Shown piece after piece: positions 37,244-47,245 of a stretch of 64,000 bases of DNA. The notes under the pieces were generated by a model, which saw only the letters and a program-made list of their open reading frames with translations, searched no databases and was not told the DNA's origin. A program made the position numbers and the translations under genes. The DNA is from an uncultured Tolumonas sp. GTDB taxonomy: Bacteria > Pseudomonadota > Gammaproteobacteria > Enterobacterales > Aeromonadaceae. The number at the start of each line of letters is the position of its first letter. Within the stretch, counting starts at the first letter, position 1. The stretch covers positions 2,205,501 to 2,269,500 of the forward strand of contig NZ_OY829944.1 in NCBI RefSeq assembly GCF_963556105.2, in the 5' to 3' direction.

Positions 37244-39142
37244 ATGTCTACCTCTACTGAAGCGGCTGGTGCTTCGACTGATAAGGATAATGGCGCTGCG
37301 GCTGAAAAACCGCAGGTTCAGCTCATTACTATTACGATCGACGCCATTGAGATCACCGTGCCATCAGGGACCACAATACTGGCAGCCGCCAAAATGGCGG
37401 GGCTGCATATTCCCACCTTATGTGACCACCCAGATCTAACCCCTATCGGAGCCTGCCGCCTGTGTATGATCGAAATAGATGGCCAGCCAGATCTGCAGAT
37501 CGCCTGTACTTATCCGATCACCAAACCACTGAAAATAACGACGACAAGTGCCGCTATCCGTACCGCACGACGTCACATTATTGATCTGTTATTAACTGAT
37601 CATTACGGCCAGTGTTATACCTGTAAACGCAACAATAATTGTGAACTGCAGTGTTTAGCCGCGGAATATGGTATCGATCTGCTTCGTTTTGGCCAGACAG
37701 ATTCACAAAAATACCCTGTCGATCATTCAGGTTCTTTAGTGTTCGACATGAACAAATGCATACTCTGCCGTCGTTGCATGCGCGCCTGTAACGAACTGCA
37801 AAATATAGGTTGCCTCACCATCACAGGGCGTGGAGATCAATCCCGGATCGCCACTTTTGCTGACAAACCGCTCACACTGTCTGCATGTATTGAATGCGGC
37901 CAATGCATTATTCGCTGCCCAACCGGAGCACTGACTGAAGTCGATCAAACTGATGAAGTCTGGGCGTTATTGGATGATCCGACCAAGCATGTGGTGATCC
38001 AAACTGCGCCCGCTCCCAGAGCGGCTATTGGTGAATGTTTTGGCCTAGAACCAGGCACGCCACTCACCTTTGAAATGAATACCGCGATCAAACGGATGGG
38101 ATTTAATGCGGTGTTTGATACTAATTTCTCCGCCGACCTGACCATTCTTGAGGAAGGAACCGAACTGCTGCTTCGTCTGCAACAGGCTCTGGCTTACAAG
38201 AATCCTAAGGCAAATCTGCCGCTGCTGACCAGCTGTTCACCCGGTTGGATCAAATACATCGAATACTTTTACCCCGACATGCTCGATCTGTTGTCGACAG
38301 CAAAAAGTCCGCAACAAATGTTTGGCACTATCATCAAAACCTATTACGCAGAAAAAAAAGGGCTTGATCCCAAGAACATCGTTTCAGTAGCCCTAATGCC
38401 CTGTACAGCCAAAAAATTCGAATGTAATCGGCCTGAGATGAAAGCCTCCGGTTTTCAGGATGTGGATTTTGCACTGACTACCCGGGAACTGGCGAAAATG
38501 ATGCACGAATCAGGTCTTGATCTGCCCAAACTACCTAAAACGGTATTTGATGACCCTTTTGAAACACCCACTGGGTCTGGCGTCATTTTTGGCGCTACAG
38601 GTGGCGTAATGGAAGCAGCCTTACGCACTGTGATTGAATTGGTGACCAGCAAAAAAGTTGAGGACTTTTACGCGCACGCCGATATCATTCCGGTTCGGGG
38701 ATTTGAAGGGATCCGCTTGCTTGAAATACCCATCACCGAAGTCGGGCCTGTTCCGGAATTGCTCCAGCATCTATTCGCTGATTTTGAATGGCTAAAAGGC
38801 GTTACGCTGCGGGTGGCGGTCGCGCATGGCACAGTCCATATTCGCAAAGTTATGGAAGATATTAAAATTGGCGGCCTTTTCAGCAGCTGCCATTTTATAG
38901 AAATGATGGCCTGCCCCGGTGGTTGTCTGGGCGGTGGTGGGCAACCGATCCCAACCAGCCCGGAAATCCGAGCTAAGCGAGCAGAAGCGATTTACAGCGA
39001 GGATGCCAGCTATGCGATCCGTAAATCGCATGAAAACCCGCAAGTGTTGCAGATCTACCGCGAGTTTCTAAAAGATGGGCCCTGCGGTCACAAAGCGCAT
39101 GCGTTATTACACACTACTTATACTCCTCGTAGTAAGCAGTAA
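37244..39142 (+). CDS. HydA-like catalytic subunit of [FeFe] hydrogenase
   Basis: A 632-residue hydrogenase. N-terminal [2Fe-2S] ferredoxin domain about 25-105 (Cys60, 71, 74, 88); His-Cys3 cluster at about 111-145 (HYGQCYTC, NNCELQC); two [4Fe-4S] clusters at about 170-230 (CILCRRCMRAC, CIECGQCIIRC); H-domain about 245-630. The H-cluster motifs are TSCSPGW (329-335), MPCTAKKFE (385-393) and MMACPGGC (554-561). The usual first motif is TSCCPGW, so one of the two adjacent Cys is Ser332. GGGGQP follows, as in NAD-linked enzymes. It likely evolves H2 from NADH. Maturases HydEFG are not in the window. Confidence 0.92.
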   Translation: MSTSTEAAGASTDKDNGAAAEKPQVQLITITIDAIEITVPSGTTILAAAKMAGLHIPTLCDHPDLTPIGACRLCMIEIDGQPDLQIACTYPITKPLKITTTSAAIRTARRHIIDLLLTDHYGQCYTCKRNNNCELQCLAAEYGIDLLRFGQTDSQKYPVDHSGSLVFDMNKCILCRRCMRACNELQNIGCLTITGRGDQSRIATFADKPLTLSACIECGQCIIRCPTGALTEVDQTDEVWALLDDPTKHVVIQTAPAPRAAIGECFGLEPGTPLTFEMNTAIKRMGFNAVFDTNFSADLTILEEGTELLLRLQQALAYKNPKANLPLLTSCSPGWIKYIEYFYPDMLDLLSTAKSPQQMFGTIIKTYYAEKKGLDPKNIVSVALMPCTAKKFECNRPEMKASGFQDVDFALTTRELAKMMHESGLDLPKLPKTVFDDPFETPTGSGVIFGATGGVMEAALRTVIELVTSKKVEDFYAHADIIPVRGFEGIRLLEIPITEVGPVPELLQHLFADFEWLKGVTLRVAVAHGTVHIRKVMEDIKIGGLFSSCHFIEMMACPGGCLGGGGQPIPTSPEIRAKRAEAIYSEDASYAIRKSHENPQVLQIYREFLKDGPCGHKAHALLHTTYTPRSKQ

Positions 39143-39145
39143 ATT

Positions 39146-39781
39146 ATGGCGAATTTATCGATTAGTAATAAACAACAAAGCATCGCTACGATAGCGGCAT
39201 TGGCCGCACAAGGAGATTTAGATAATCTGGAAAAAAGCCTGCATACTGGGCTTGATGCGAAATTAACAATTAATGAAATAAAAGAAATTCTCATCCAACT
39301 GTATGCCTATGTTGGGTTTCCGCGCAGTATTAACGCCATTAACACCTTTATCCGCGTATTAGCATCTCGACAATCTAGTGGCATTATTGATGAAACAGGC
39401 AAAGAACCCAGCCCGCGACCAGAGCAGAAAAGCAAATTTGAATTGGGTTGTGAAATGCAAATGGCATTACTTGGTGCGCTGGAAACAGGGCCTGCATTAT
39501 CATTTATACCCACAATTGATACCTTCATTAAAGAGCATCTTTTTGCAGATATTTGGAGTCGTGACAATCTTGATTTTCAATCCCGTGAGATTGTAACCAT
39601 TGCTGCATTAACCAGTTTAAAGGGCCTGAACATGCAGTTAAACCGTCATCTGCAAATAGCGTTAAATATTGGTTTCCAACCCAGACAGTTGACCGATTTG
39701 ATTACATTATTAGCTTCCCTGCTTGAAAAAAATGAAGCTGATAATGCCAGTGAGGTTTTAAGTCGAATATTAAATAAATAA
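39146..39781 (+). CDS. Tandem carboxymuconolactone decarboxylase (CMD)-domain protein
   Basis: A 211-residue protein with two CMD-like helical repeats, residues about 14-90 (IKEILIQLYAYVGFPRSINAINTF) and about 130-205 (LDFQSREIVTIAALTS, then NRHLQIALNIGF). The AhpD CxxC site is absent, so peroxidase activity is unlikely. It starts three bases after hydA, so it is likely co-transcribed with the hydrogenase. Its role there is unknown. Confidence 0.82.
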   Translation: MANLSISNKQQSIATIAALAAQGDLDNLEKSLHTGLDAKLTINEIKEILIQLYAYVGFPRSINAINTFIRVLASRQSSGIIDETGKEPSPRPEQKSKFELGCEMQMALLGALETGPALSFIPTIDTFIKEHLFADIWSRDNLDFQSREIVTIAALTSLKGLNMQLNRHLQIALNIGFQPRQLTDLITLLASLLEKNEADNASEVLSRILNK

Positions 39782-39937
39782 CATTAAGGCCGCATTTGTA
39801 AAACTTTATTCCTGCACCACAACGAAAATACACCTCCGAGTCTCTACAAGAAACATCATGCATCTGGAAATTGTCACCAAAATGCTTGAAGATTAGCCAT
39901 CTGAATTTTTTCTTCTAACATTACGACGGTTGTGGAT

Positions 39938-40351
39938 ATGAAACTAAAAACATCGCTTTCCGGGTTACTATTGTTAAGTTTAACCTGCATGGCGGAAACT
40001 GCGCCGACTGAACCACCAAAGTTTACCCATGGGTTTTCCATGATCGGTGCGGGTGGGCAAACTTGCACTGAATATAACAAAAGCCGTAGTAAAAGCTTTT
40101 CTCATGTGATGGATATGCACTGGATTGCTGGTTTTGTCAGCGCGTACAGTCTGATCCACGATATTCAATATACCACCATGTCAGCCGACGATTTCTTCCG
40201 TCGATTTGATGACTATTGTAATAAGCCCAATTATGCCAATACGCAAATCTCAAACGTAGCTCATGCCATGATGTTTGATTTAGACAAAGAGCTGGGTGTC
40301 CCTGCTGATTTTGGTAATGACTTTAAAGAAATGAGCAAAGAGGCTAAGTGA
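39938..40351 (+). CDS. Hypothetical secreted protein
   Basis: A 137-residue protein from the ATG at 39938; a GTG two codons earlier is possible. It has a signal peptide (MKLKTSLSGLLLLSLTCMA, cleavage near residue 19). The mature part has QTCTEYNKS, then a WIAGFVSAYSLI helix, and RRFDDYCNKP, so one disulfide between two Cys about 50 residues apart is likely. This resembles small periplasmic C-x-Y/W-GF-SAY/D-YC proteins, possibly Rap1a/Tai- or HdeA-like; the match is weak. Confidence 0.6.
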   Translation: MKLKTSLSGLLLLSLTCMAETAPTEPPKFTHGFSMIGAGGQTCTEYNKSRSKSFSHVMDMHWIAGFVSAYSLIHDIQYTTMSADDFFRRFDDYCNKPNYANTQISNVAHAMMFDLDKELGVPADFGNDFKEMSKEAK

Positions 40352-40459
40352 GTCGATTGATACTACACACGGGGCATTCAATAATTAACAGAATGCCTTG
40401 TGTGGTTGTTTTACTAATGGGAATATATTATCAATGAACCGGATATTTGCAGATTAGTT

Positions 40460-40897
40460 ATGATTAACGAACAAGAGTCATCAAACCCTATCTTCACTTA
40501 TTTAAAAAAACAGCACGTATTATCGTTATGCTGCTCATTCGATGATGAGATCTGGTGTGCCAACTGTTTTTATGTGTTTGACGAAAAAGAAGTTGCATTT
40601 TATTTAATGACATCAGCCGAAAGTCGACATAGCAAATTAATGTTAAACAATCATCTTGTAGCAGGAACTGTAAACGGACAGCCTAAAAACATCTCATTAA
40701 TTAAAGGTATTCAGTATAAAGGGGTTATTTCACTCTTAGCTGAAGAAAATAAAAATGACGTTCTATTTTTATACACCAAGCGATTCCCTATCGCTAAAAT
40801 AAAATCACAGCCTCTTTGGAAAATTGAAATTTCAGAATTAAAGTTCACAAATAACATTCTTGGTTTTGGTAATAAATCAGATTGGCATCGAGAATAA
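40460..40897 (+). CDS. yhbP: YhbP-like UPF0306 protein (PNPOx-like split-barrel)
   Basis: A 145-residue protein. The sequence LKKQHVLSLCCSFDDEIWCANCFYVFD, followed by AGTVNGQPKNISLIKGIQYKG and RRFP-like TKRFPIAKI, and ending with LKFTNNILGFGNKSDW, matches E. coli YhbP along its length. The family has a flavin-binding pyridoxamine-phosphate-oxidase-like barrel with no known substrate. The stop codon lies inside a hairpin. Confidence 0.88.
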   Translation: MINEQESSNPIFTYLKKQHVLSLCCSFDDEIWCANCFYVFDEKEVAFYLMTSAESRHSKLMLNNHLVAGTVNGQPKNISLIKGIQYKGVISLLAEENKNDVLFLYTKRFPIAKIKSQPLWKIEISELKFTNNILGFGNKSDWHRE

Positions 40898-40930
40898 AGA
40901 GCACTGAGTCATAATATACCGTGCTCTTTA
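40895..40930. terminator. Convergent hairpin terminator
   Basis: A 10-base stem TAAAGAGCAC/GTGCTCTTTA with a 16-base loop overlaps the yhbP stop and lies 15 bases before the end of the RND gene on the other strand. It probably ends both transcripts. Confidence 0.7.
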
Positions 40931-40945
40931 TAATTTACGCGTTTA

Positions 40946-43900
40946 TCATTCAGATGCGCAAATATTTTTTCTATTGTCAGTATTATCTTCCCTTTTCGTC
41001 AATTCATGCTTAATCATCAAACTTAACGCGGCAGGTAACACGATCAAGGTAAAAATGGTTGCGATAATCAAACCGCCAATGATCGCATATGCCATTGGCC
41101 CCCAAAAAATCTGATGTGCAATTGGGATCATGCCAAGAATTGCGGCTAGCGCCGTTAACAATATTGGCCGGGAGCGATGATGTGATGCTCGTGTAATTGC
41201 CAATTTTGCATCCATTCCTTGTTGAATATTTGAATCAACTTCACTAATTAAAATCACAGCATTCCGGATAATCATCCCCGCCAGAGCGATGACACCAAGT
41301 AATGCCACAAACCCCATTGGCGTTCCCGTTGGAAGCATGGCTGCCACGACACCAATCAGGCCAAATGGGGCCGTGAAAAAAGCCAACAACATACGAGAAA
41401 TACGTTGTAACTGGATCATCAGTAAAATCAACATCACCAATACAGTGACCGGTAAAACGCTATACACGGAGCCATTACCTTTTTCTGATTCAACAGCTAC
41501 CCCACCCTCGACGATCTGATATCCATCGGGTAATTCAGCACGAAAACGTTCAACATCAGGAGCCAATTTAGCTGAAACCATTTGGGCTTTTGTTCCGGGC
41601 GCGACATCCATTTGCACACTGATAAATGGTTCCCGCTGTCGACGCCAGACGATTGGTTGTTCTACACCATATGAAACTGTTGCGATTTGGCGCAATGGTA
41701 TATTCCCTGCGTTGCTGGTTGTGATTTGCAGGTTTGCAACAGCATCAATATCTTGTCGGGTTGTGGAAGTGCCACGCGCGATAACATCGACTAGACGGTT
41801 ACCATCACGAACAGTTGTTATCGTGAAACCAGAGAATATGGTTGCCAGCGAATTAGCAACATCTTGTGAGGTAAGACCAACGACTCGGGCTTCGGTTTGC
41901 TTCACATCGACATTGACGCTGCGTTGCGGCTCGCCAGAGGTCAAGTTGATATCCCGGGTATCCGGATTTTTAGCCACCAGATTTGCCAATTTCTGTGCAA
42001 TTGAGCTGACCTGAACCAGATCCGGCCCTGTCACCCGATATTTCAGTGGCCACCCAACCGGAGGGCCCAATTCTAAAGGTGATACCCGTGATACAAATGC
42101 GCTGAATTCGGTATCCATTAAACGGTCTAATTTGGCCTTCAGTACATCACGTTGTTGCAGGCTTTTCGCGACGATGACTAATTGCGCAATATTTTCATGG
42201 TTTAACAGAACATCCATTGGCAAATAGAAACGGATAGCACCGGAGCCAATATAGGTTGAAAAGCGATCAATATTGGGGTCATTACTCAGAATTTTTTCTA
42301 ATTTTTGAACTTGTCTTAGGGTCGTGCTTTGCTCCACATTTTGTGGCAAATTCAGACTCACCAGTAATTCTGGACGATCTGATGATGGAAAGAACTCCCC
42401 TTCCAAATGCGATGCGCCAATCACTGAGGCTATCAGTGTGATAACAGCAATAGAAAGTGTCAGTTTACGATTCTGTAAGACTCGTTGCAGGGTCTTTTCA
42501 TAGCAACGACTAATTAGACCAGGTTCACCTTGGTGCAGACGTTGTGTTATTGGCAATAACCAGACGCCAAGCAATGGCGAAAATAAAATCGCGACAATCC
42601 ATGAACTGATCAAGGCAATCAGCACAACCATAAACAAAGAAAAACAATACTCACCCGCACTGGATGAAGCAAAACCTACCGGAATAAATCCAGCGATCAT
42701 GACCAGCGTTCCAGTCAGCATCGGAAAAGCCGTACTTTCATACGCCCAGGCCGCGGCACGTTTACGATCCCAGCCTTCTTCAAGTTTGGAGACCATCGCT
42801 TCTACCGTGATCATAGCGTCATCAACCAACAAGCCCAAAGCAATGATCAGGGCTCCCAGCGAAATACGCTGTAAGCCGATACCCGCAATTTCCATTCCCA
42901 CAAATGTCATCGCCAGTACAATCGGAATTGATGCAGCAACAACCAATCCGGCACGGGTACCCAGTGACAAAAATGAAACGGCTAAAACGATAGCGATTGC
43001 TTCAATCAGCACACGAATAAAACCACTGACAGCATCTTTCACAACAGCCGATTGGTCTGCCACTTTAACAACATCGATCCCGTAAGGCAGTTTCGCTGAA
43101 ACCGCCTCCATCCGCGTTTTTATCGCCCGACCAAAATCCAGCATATTGCCTGTCGGCGCCATTGAAATGGCCAGCCCCAATGCTTTTTTCCCATTCACTT
43201 TAAAGATGGGCACGAGTGGTTCAGCCGTTTCCCGGCTAATAGTCGCAATATCAGTCAATCGAATAAACCGTTTTCCCAGATGTAAGGTAATATTTTTCAG
43301 ACTCTGTTCCGACGTATATGCCCCACTGACTCGTAACGCTATTTTCTCCCCATTCGTACGGATCATCCCGGTTGGTGTGACTGCATTCTGCGCCTTGATC
43401 GTATCAATGACCTGCTGCATATCAAGACCGAACCCGGCGAGTTTTGCTGGTGAGAATGCGATAACAATTTGCTCTTCTTCCGCACCTAATACCTCGATCT
43501 TGCTGACATCAGGCACAGTTAATAATTCGGCGCGGATATCATCCACTTTGTCTCGCAATTCCCGCGTTGAAAATCCGTCAGCCGTAAACCCGTAAATCGT
43601 ACCGAACGTATCATCAAATTCGTCATTGACGACCGGCGTGCTTACCCCATCGGGTAAGGTTGACGCAATATCGGTCATTTTTTTCCGGACGGTATACCAG
43701 ATATGTTGCACCTGATCGGGTGGTGTATCGTCACGTAAATTGACGAAAATAACCGATTCGCCAGCACGGGTGTAGCTTTCCACATAATCCAGATACGGGG
43801 TCTCCTGCAGTTTTTTCTCCAACTTATCCGTCACAAAATTGACCGTATCAGTCGCAGTCGCACCAGGCCATGCCGCAGAGACAACCGCTGTCTTGATGGT

Positions 43901-44059
43901 AAATGCAGGATCTTCATTACGCGGTAAACGTTCATAACTCAGAATACCGGCTACGACTATGACCAACATAAAAAATGCGATCATCTGCTGATGGGCCAGA
44001 GCCCAGGCGGATAAATTAAACCGTGATTTACCTGCAGAATGGATAAGTTCTTTCATCAA
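40946..44059 (-). CDS. RND-family multidrug efflux transporter, inner-membrane subunit
   Basis: A 1037-residue proton-driven exporter with the usual 12 membrane segments and two large periplasmic loops. The proton relay Asp pair is in LLVDDAMITVE (helix 4), and GFIPVGFASSSAGEY and TALAAILGMIPIA are other conserved segments. It overlaps the membrane-fusion gene by four bases. With the upstream two-component genes on the same strand this forms a four-gene regulated efflux locus. No outer-membrane factor gene is nearby, so TolC is probably shared. Confidence 0.93.
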   Translation of the reverse strand: MMKELIHSAGKSRFNLSAWALAHQQMIAFFMLVIVVAGILSYERLPRNEDPAFTIKTAVVSAAWPGATATDTVNFVTDKLEKKLQETPYLDYVESYTRAGESVIFVNLRDDTPPDQVQHIWYTVRKKMTDIASTLPDGVSTPVVNDEFDDTFGTIYGFTADGFSTRELRDKVDDIRAELLTVPDVSKIEVLGAEEEQIVIAFSPAKLAGFGLDMQQVIDTIKAQNAVTPTGMIRTNGEKIALRVSGAYTSEQSLKNITLHLGKRFIRLTDIATISRETAEPLVPIFKVNGKKALGLAISMAPTGNMLDFGRAIKTRMEAVSAKLPYGIDVVKVADQSAVVKDAVSGFIRVLIEAIAIVLAVSFLSLGTRAGLVVAASIPIVLAMTFVGMEIAGIGLQRISLGALIIALGLLVDDAMITVEAMVSKLEEGWDRKRAAAWAYESTAFPMLTGTLVMIAGFIPVGFASSSAGEYCFSLFMVVLIALISSWIVAILFSPLLGVWLLPITQRLHQGEPGLISRCYEKTLQRVLQNRKLTLSIAVITLIASVIGASHLEGEFFPSSDRPELLVSLNLPQNVEQSTTLRQVQKLEKILSNDPNIDRFSTYIGSGAIRFYLPMDVLLNHENIAQLVIVAKSLQQRDVLKAKLDRLMDTEFSAFVSRVSPLELGPPVGWPLKYRVTGPDLVQVSSIAQKLANLVAKNPDTRDINLTSGEPQRSVNVDVKQTEARVVGLTSQDVANSLATIFSGFTITTVRDGNRLVDVIARGTSTTRQDIDAVANLQITTSNAGNIPLRQIATVSYGVEQPIVWRRQREPFISVQMDVAPGTKAQMVSAKLAPDVERFRAELPDGYQIVEGGVAVESEKGNGSVYSVLPVTVLVMLILLMIQLQRISRMLLAFFTAPFGLIGVVAAMLPTGTPMGFVALLGVIALAGMIIRNAVILISEVDSNIQQGMDAKLAITRASHHRSRPILLTALAAILGMIPIAHQIFWGPMAYAIIGGLIIATIFTLIVLPAALSLMIKHELTKREDNTDNRKNICASE

Positions 44060-45141
44060 TTTTGCTCCTTATCCAGTGCAACTTTCATGTCTGGTCTGAG
44101 CTTATTAACACCCGCCACCACCACCCTATCGCCTGATTTCAACCCCGCAGAAACATAGATATCAGTCGTGGTATAACGCACGACATGGATAGGAACAACG
44201 TGTAATGTCAATGTCACTGGGTCAACGAGATAAACGGCTGCTTGCCCATTGGCACTTGTCAGAGAGGAAGCAGGGAGTTTGACACTATCTACGTCGGGTA
44301 ACTGGACAGTTCCTAACACGCTGGCCCCGAGGATAAACGCATCAGGCGGGTTTTCGAGTGCAATCCGGATCCGGAAGGTTCGGGTTGTTGCATCTGCTTG
44401 CGGGCTGATCTCGCGAATATGTCCCACCGTTTTCACGGCTGGATCAGACAAGAGAGAAACAGTGACGATCGGATCAGTATTCTTCTGATTCAATAATTGC
44501 TCTGGTACATCAAACACGGCATCACGTTCAGCAACTGAAGCCAGTTTGACAACTTCCTGCCCGGCATTCAAAACCTGTCCGGGGTTTGCACTGACCGTCG
44601 TAATGACACCCGATTCGACAGCGGTTAAACGCGTATAACTAAGACGTTCTTTGGCACTTTTTACGGCAATCTGTGCATTTTCCCGGCGTGACACGGCTGA
44701 TTCCCAATTCGATTTCGCCTGATCAAGTTCTATTGGTGCAATCGCTTTACCGGGAGTAAGCGATTGCATACGCGTTAAATTACTTTTCGCCAGTCGTTCA
44801 GCAGAGATAGCACTGGTTAAATCGGCCTGAGCATTGCTGAGCTGGTTCTCACTATCGCGGGGATCTAATGTGCCAATGACATCACCCGCCTTGATTTGTG
44901 CTCCCACATCGACCGAACGAGTCAGCATGCGTCCATCCAACCGGAAACTCAGTGATGTTTCTGTGTGTGGACGAATTTCCCCGGTTTGAACAATCTTGTT
45001 TTTACTCTGTTGAAAGTCCACGACCACGGTTTTCACTGGGCGTGGGGGGGGTGATGTTTGGGCGCGCTGATCATCACATCCCATCAGTAAAAACAGGATG
45101 CCTGAAAAAATAACACTACTTCTTACAATGCGATGAAACAT
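44056..45141 (-). CDS. RND efflux periplasmic membrane-fusion lipoprotein
   Basis: A 361-residue HlyD/AcrA-type adaptor. The signal sequence ends LLMGC, with lipidated Cys22 and Asp23 at +2, the inner-membrane retention signal. A lipoyl/barrel-sandwich region, an alpha-hairpin at about 95-165, and a beta-barrel follow. It precedes the RND gene with a four-base overlap and is about 100 bases downstream of a histidine kinase gene. Confidence 0.92.
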   Translation of the reverse strand: MFHRIVRSSVIFSGILFLLMGCDDQRAQTSPPPRPVKTVVVDFQQSKNKIVQTGEIRPHTETSLSFRLDGRMLTRSVDVGAQIKAGDVIGTLDPRDSENQLSNAQADLTSAISAERLAKSNLTRMQSLTPGKAIAPIELDQAKSNWESAVSRRENAQIAVKSAKERLSYTRLTAVESGVITTVSANPGQVLNAGQEVVKLASVAERDAVFDVPEQLLNQKNTDPIVTVSLLSDPAVKTVGHIREISPQADATTRTFRIRIALENPPDAFILGASVLGTVQLPDVDSVKLPASSLTSANGQAAVYLVDPVTLTLHVVPIHVVRYTTTDIYVSAGLKSGDRVVVAGVNKLRPDMKVALDKEQN

Positions 45142-45242
45142 AACGATGCTTTTCCTGATAACTGATTGGCTCAGCCCAGTATCAACGCCGTATGTCGAGA
45201 TTTGTTTTAGTAATTATCAAGAAATCGTCAAGATGAGAAAAA

Positions 45243-46415
45243 TCAACTCGCAGGCAAAGAGATTTCAAAACACATGCCCACATCAGAAAGATTTCTGGCT
45301 TCGATCGTTCCGCCATGTGCTTCACAGATTGCTTTGGCTATCGATAAACCAAGCCCGCTTCCGCCAAAATGTCTTGCTCGTGATGTTTCAGCCCGGGAAA
45401 ATCGCGCAAATATCTGAGGTAAAAAATCTGCAGCAACACCGGGGCCAAAATCCCGAAATTCAATCTGGAATGAACGATCCATCGGAATGATATTGATCTG
45501 AAGTAACTTTCCCTCTGACGCATAACGCAACGCATTTTCCATCAGGATCGAAAAAACCTGCCCCAGACGATATGGGTCAGCCTGACAATAACAAGCCTCT
45601 CGCTGTAGAAACGTGATCTCAAAATTAGCGGCTTCAATATGCGGTTTCATCCAGGCAATTCTATCCCGCACGATATCGCATAGATTTACAGCGGTTTTAT
45701 CCAGAGTGAGTTGTCCGGCATTGGCAAGTGATAATAAGTGCAAATCCTCGATCAGCCGGTTTAAATGAGATAACTGTTTCATTACTAGCTGTAGCTGTTG
45801 TTCGTCCGGAACAAACACGCCATCCAACATTCCCTGTAATCGCCCGATCGCTGCCGTCAATGGTGAACGTAATTCATGAGCCATAGCCACACTGGATGCC
45901 CGTAACTCACGCTCATAATTCTCCAATTGTCGGGTCATCGCATTGAAATCACGCGCAAGCCCAGCCAATTCGATAGGCGCATCAGGTTCCACTCCAGCAT
46001 GAGCATAAAATTGTCGTTGTGCCACTGAACGTGCAGCCACAGCAATTTGAGAAAACTGCCTAGACAACGGGCGTGCAACCCACAAACCAAGCATCACAAT
46101 CAATGGAATCGCAACGAGCACCAACGTCACAAGGACCAGCCAGTCTCTGGTTGCAATAGATGGATCGGAAAATGAAAGGCCAAAATATGTATCAATGAGC
46201 TCATGATACCGCGCCAAATTCAACGTTGGATTGTCGCGTAATATCCCAAATTCTGTTCGGACAGATTCCGGCATATGCTCAACCACCCAGATATTCCATA
46301 TGGCAAATCGCAACCACATGCAAACGGCAATCACTACAACGGTACCAATGGCCAGCGATAGAATACGCAGGCAGATCCATCGCCAGAGAGAATGATGTGA
46401 TTCAGTTTGTATCAT
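45243..46415 (-). CDS. Sensor histidine kinase
   Basis: A 390-residue membrane kinase from the ATG at 46415, two bases after the response-regulator stop; the longer frame to 46475 would overlap that gene. Two membrane segments (about 13-35 and 110-135) flank a periplasmic sensor. HAMP about 135-190, HisKA with MAHELRSPLTAA, and HATPase with FSILMENALRYA (N box), FRDFGPGV and GSGLGLSIAKAICEAHGG follow. It is paired with an OmpR-family regulator and the efflux genes, which it likely controls. Confidence 0.9.
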   Translation of the reverse strand: MIQTESHHSLWRWICLRILSLAIGTVVVIAVCMWLRFAIWNIWVVEHMPESVRTEFGILRDNPTLNLARYHELIDTYFGLSFSDPSIATRDWLVLVTLVLVAIPLIVMLGLWVARPLSRQFSQIAVAARSVAQRQFYAHAGVEPDAPIELAGLARDFNAMTRQLENYERELRASSVAMAHELRSPLTAAIGRLQGMLDGVFVPDEQQLQLVMKQLSHLNRLIEDLHLLSLANAGQLTLDKTAVNLCDIVRDRIAWMKPHIEAANFEITFLQREACYCQADPYRLGQVFSILMENALRYASEGKLLQINIIPMDRSFQIEFRDFGPGVAADFLPQIFARFSRAETSRARHFGGSGLGLSIAKAICEAHGGTIEARNLSDVGMCFEISLPAS

Positions 46416-46417
46416 TA

Positions 46418-47107
46418 TTATTTGAACCTGTAGCCAAATGAACGGACCGTTAAAAGAATACCGGTTAGACCGCAAACCTCGAGTTTTTTTCTGAGATTGT
46501 AAATATGCGTATCAACAACCCTTTCCAAGGCTTCACTTTCGGGTAAACAAGCTTCCAGCAATTCCTGACGGGAAAAAGCTTTGGTCGGTACTTTCAGTAA
46601 AGTTGCTAACAAATTAAATTCTGTGGGAGTCAGGTCGACCAGCTCGCGCCCCCCTGAAGCATTCAATACTGTTGCATTAAATGCTGACAAATCCAGCATT
46701 AGTGATTGATAACACAATTTATCCTGAATCGTCTGGTTGCTCTGGGTGCGTCTCAATACAGCCTGCACTCTGGCAACAACCTCTCTGGGATTATAAGGTT
46801 TTACCACATAATCATCGGCACCATATTTGAGGGCGCCAATCTTGTCGATGTCATCCCCCATCGCTGTCACCATGATGACAGGAACATTACTGTTACGACG
46901 TAATGCGACCAACACGTCGTTTCCGTTCAAGCCTGGCAACATAACATCTAACAAAATTAGATGTGGTTGCCATTGTGTGGCTAGTTCGAGCCCTCGCAAT
47001 CCATCCCCAGCGATTGCGACCTGAAACTTATCCCGCATCAGATAAGCTTCGAGCACATTGGCCGCATCCATATCATCTTCAATTACTAAAATCCGCTTCT
47101 CAAACAT
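46418..47107 (-). CDS. OmpR-family response regulator
   Basis: A 229-residue regulator from the ATG at 47107, which has AAGAG upstream; a GTG at 47140 gives 11 extra residues. The receiver has VIEDDMDAA and the phosphoacceptor Asp in LILLDVMLPG; the DNA-binding winged helix carries TPTEFNLLATLL and VDTHIYNLRKKLE. It is the first gene of RR-HK-MFP-RND on the minus strand and is divergent from a MipA/OmpV gene. Confidence 0.92.
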   Translation of the reverse strand: MFEKRILVIEDDMDAANVLEAYLMRDKFQVAIAGDGLRGLELATQWQPHLILLDVMLPGLNGNDVLVALRRNSNVPVIMVTAMGDDIDKIGALKYGADDYVVKPYNPREVVARVQAVLRRTQSNQTIQDKLCYQSLMLDLSAFNATVLNASGGRELVDLTPTEFNLLATLLKVPTKAFSRQELLEACLPESEALERVVDTHIYNLRKKLEVCGLTGILLTVRSFGYRFK

Positions 47108-47245
47108 GCTGCCACTCTTGATGGTTTCTTGATAATTCACTGACGCAACATTGATATTGCCTGATTATTATCGTTCCAGAACTCAACCTCATTGCGAACA
47201 AACCTTCGTTTCACAAGTCATTTTATATAGCCAAGGATTCATCAC

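Noticed and set aside
42699-43595. Long plus-strand open frames inside the RND gene
   Set aside because: They are antisense frames of a conserved RND gene without start signals.
40946-47107. RND pump and two-component genes as a novel system
   Set aside because: The layout RR-HK-MFP-RND is common and all motifs are canonical.
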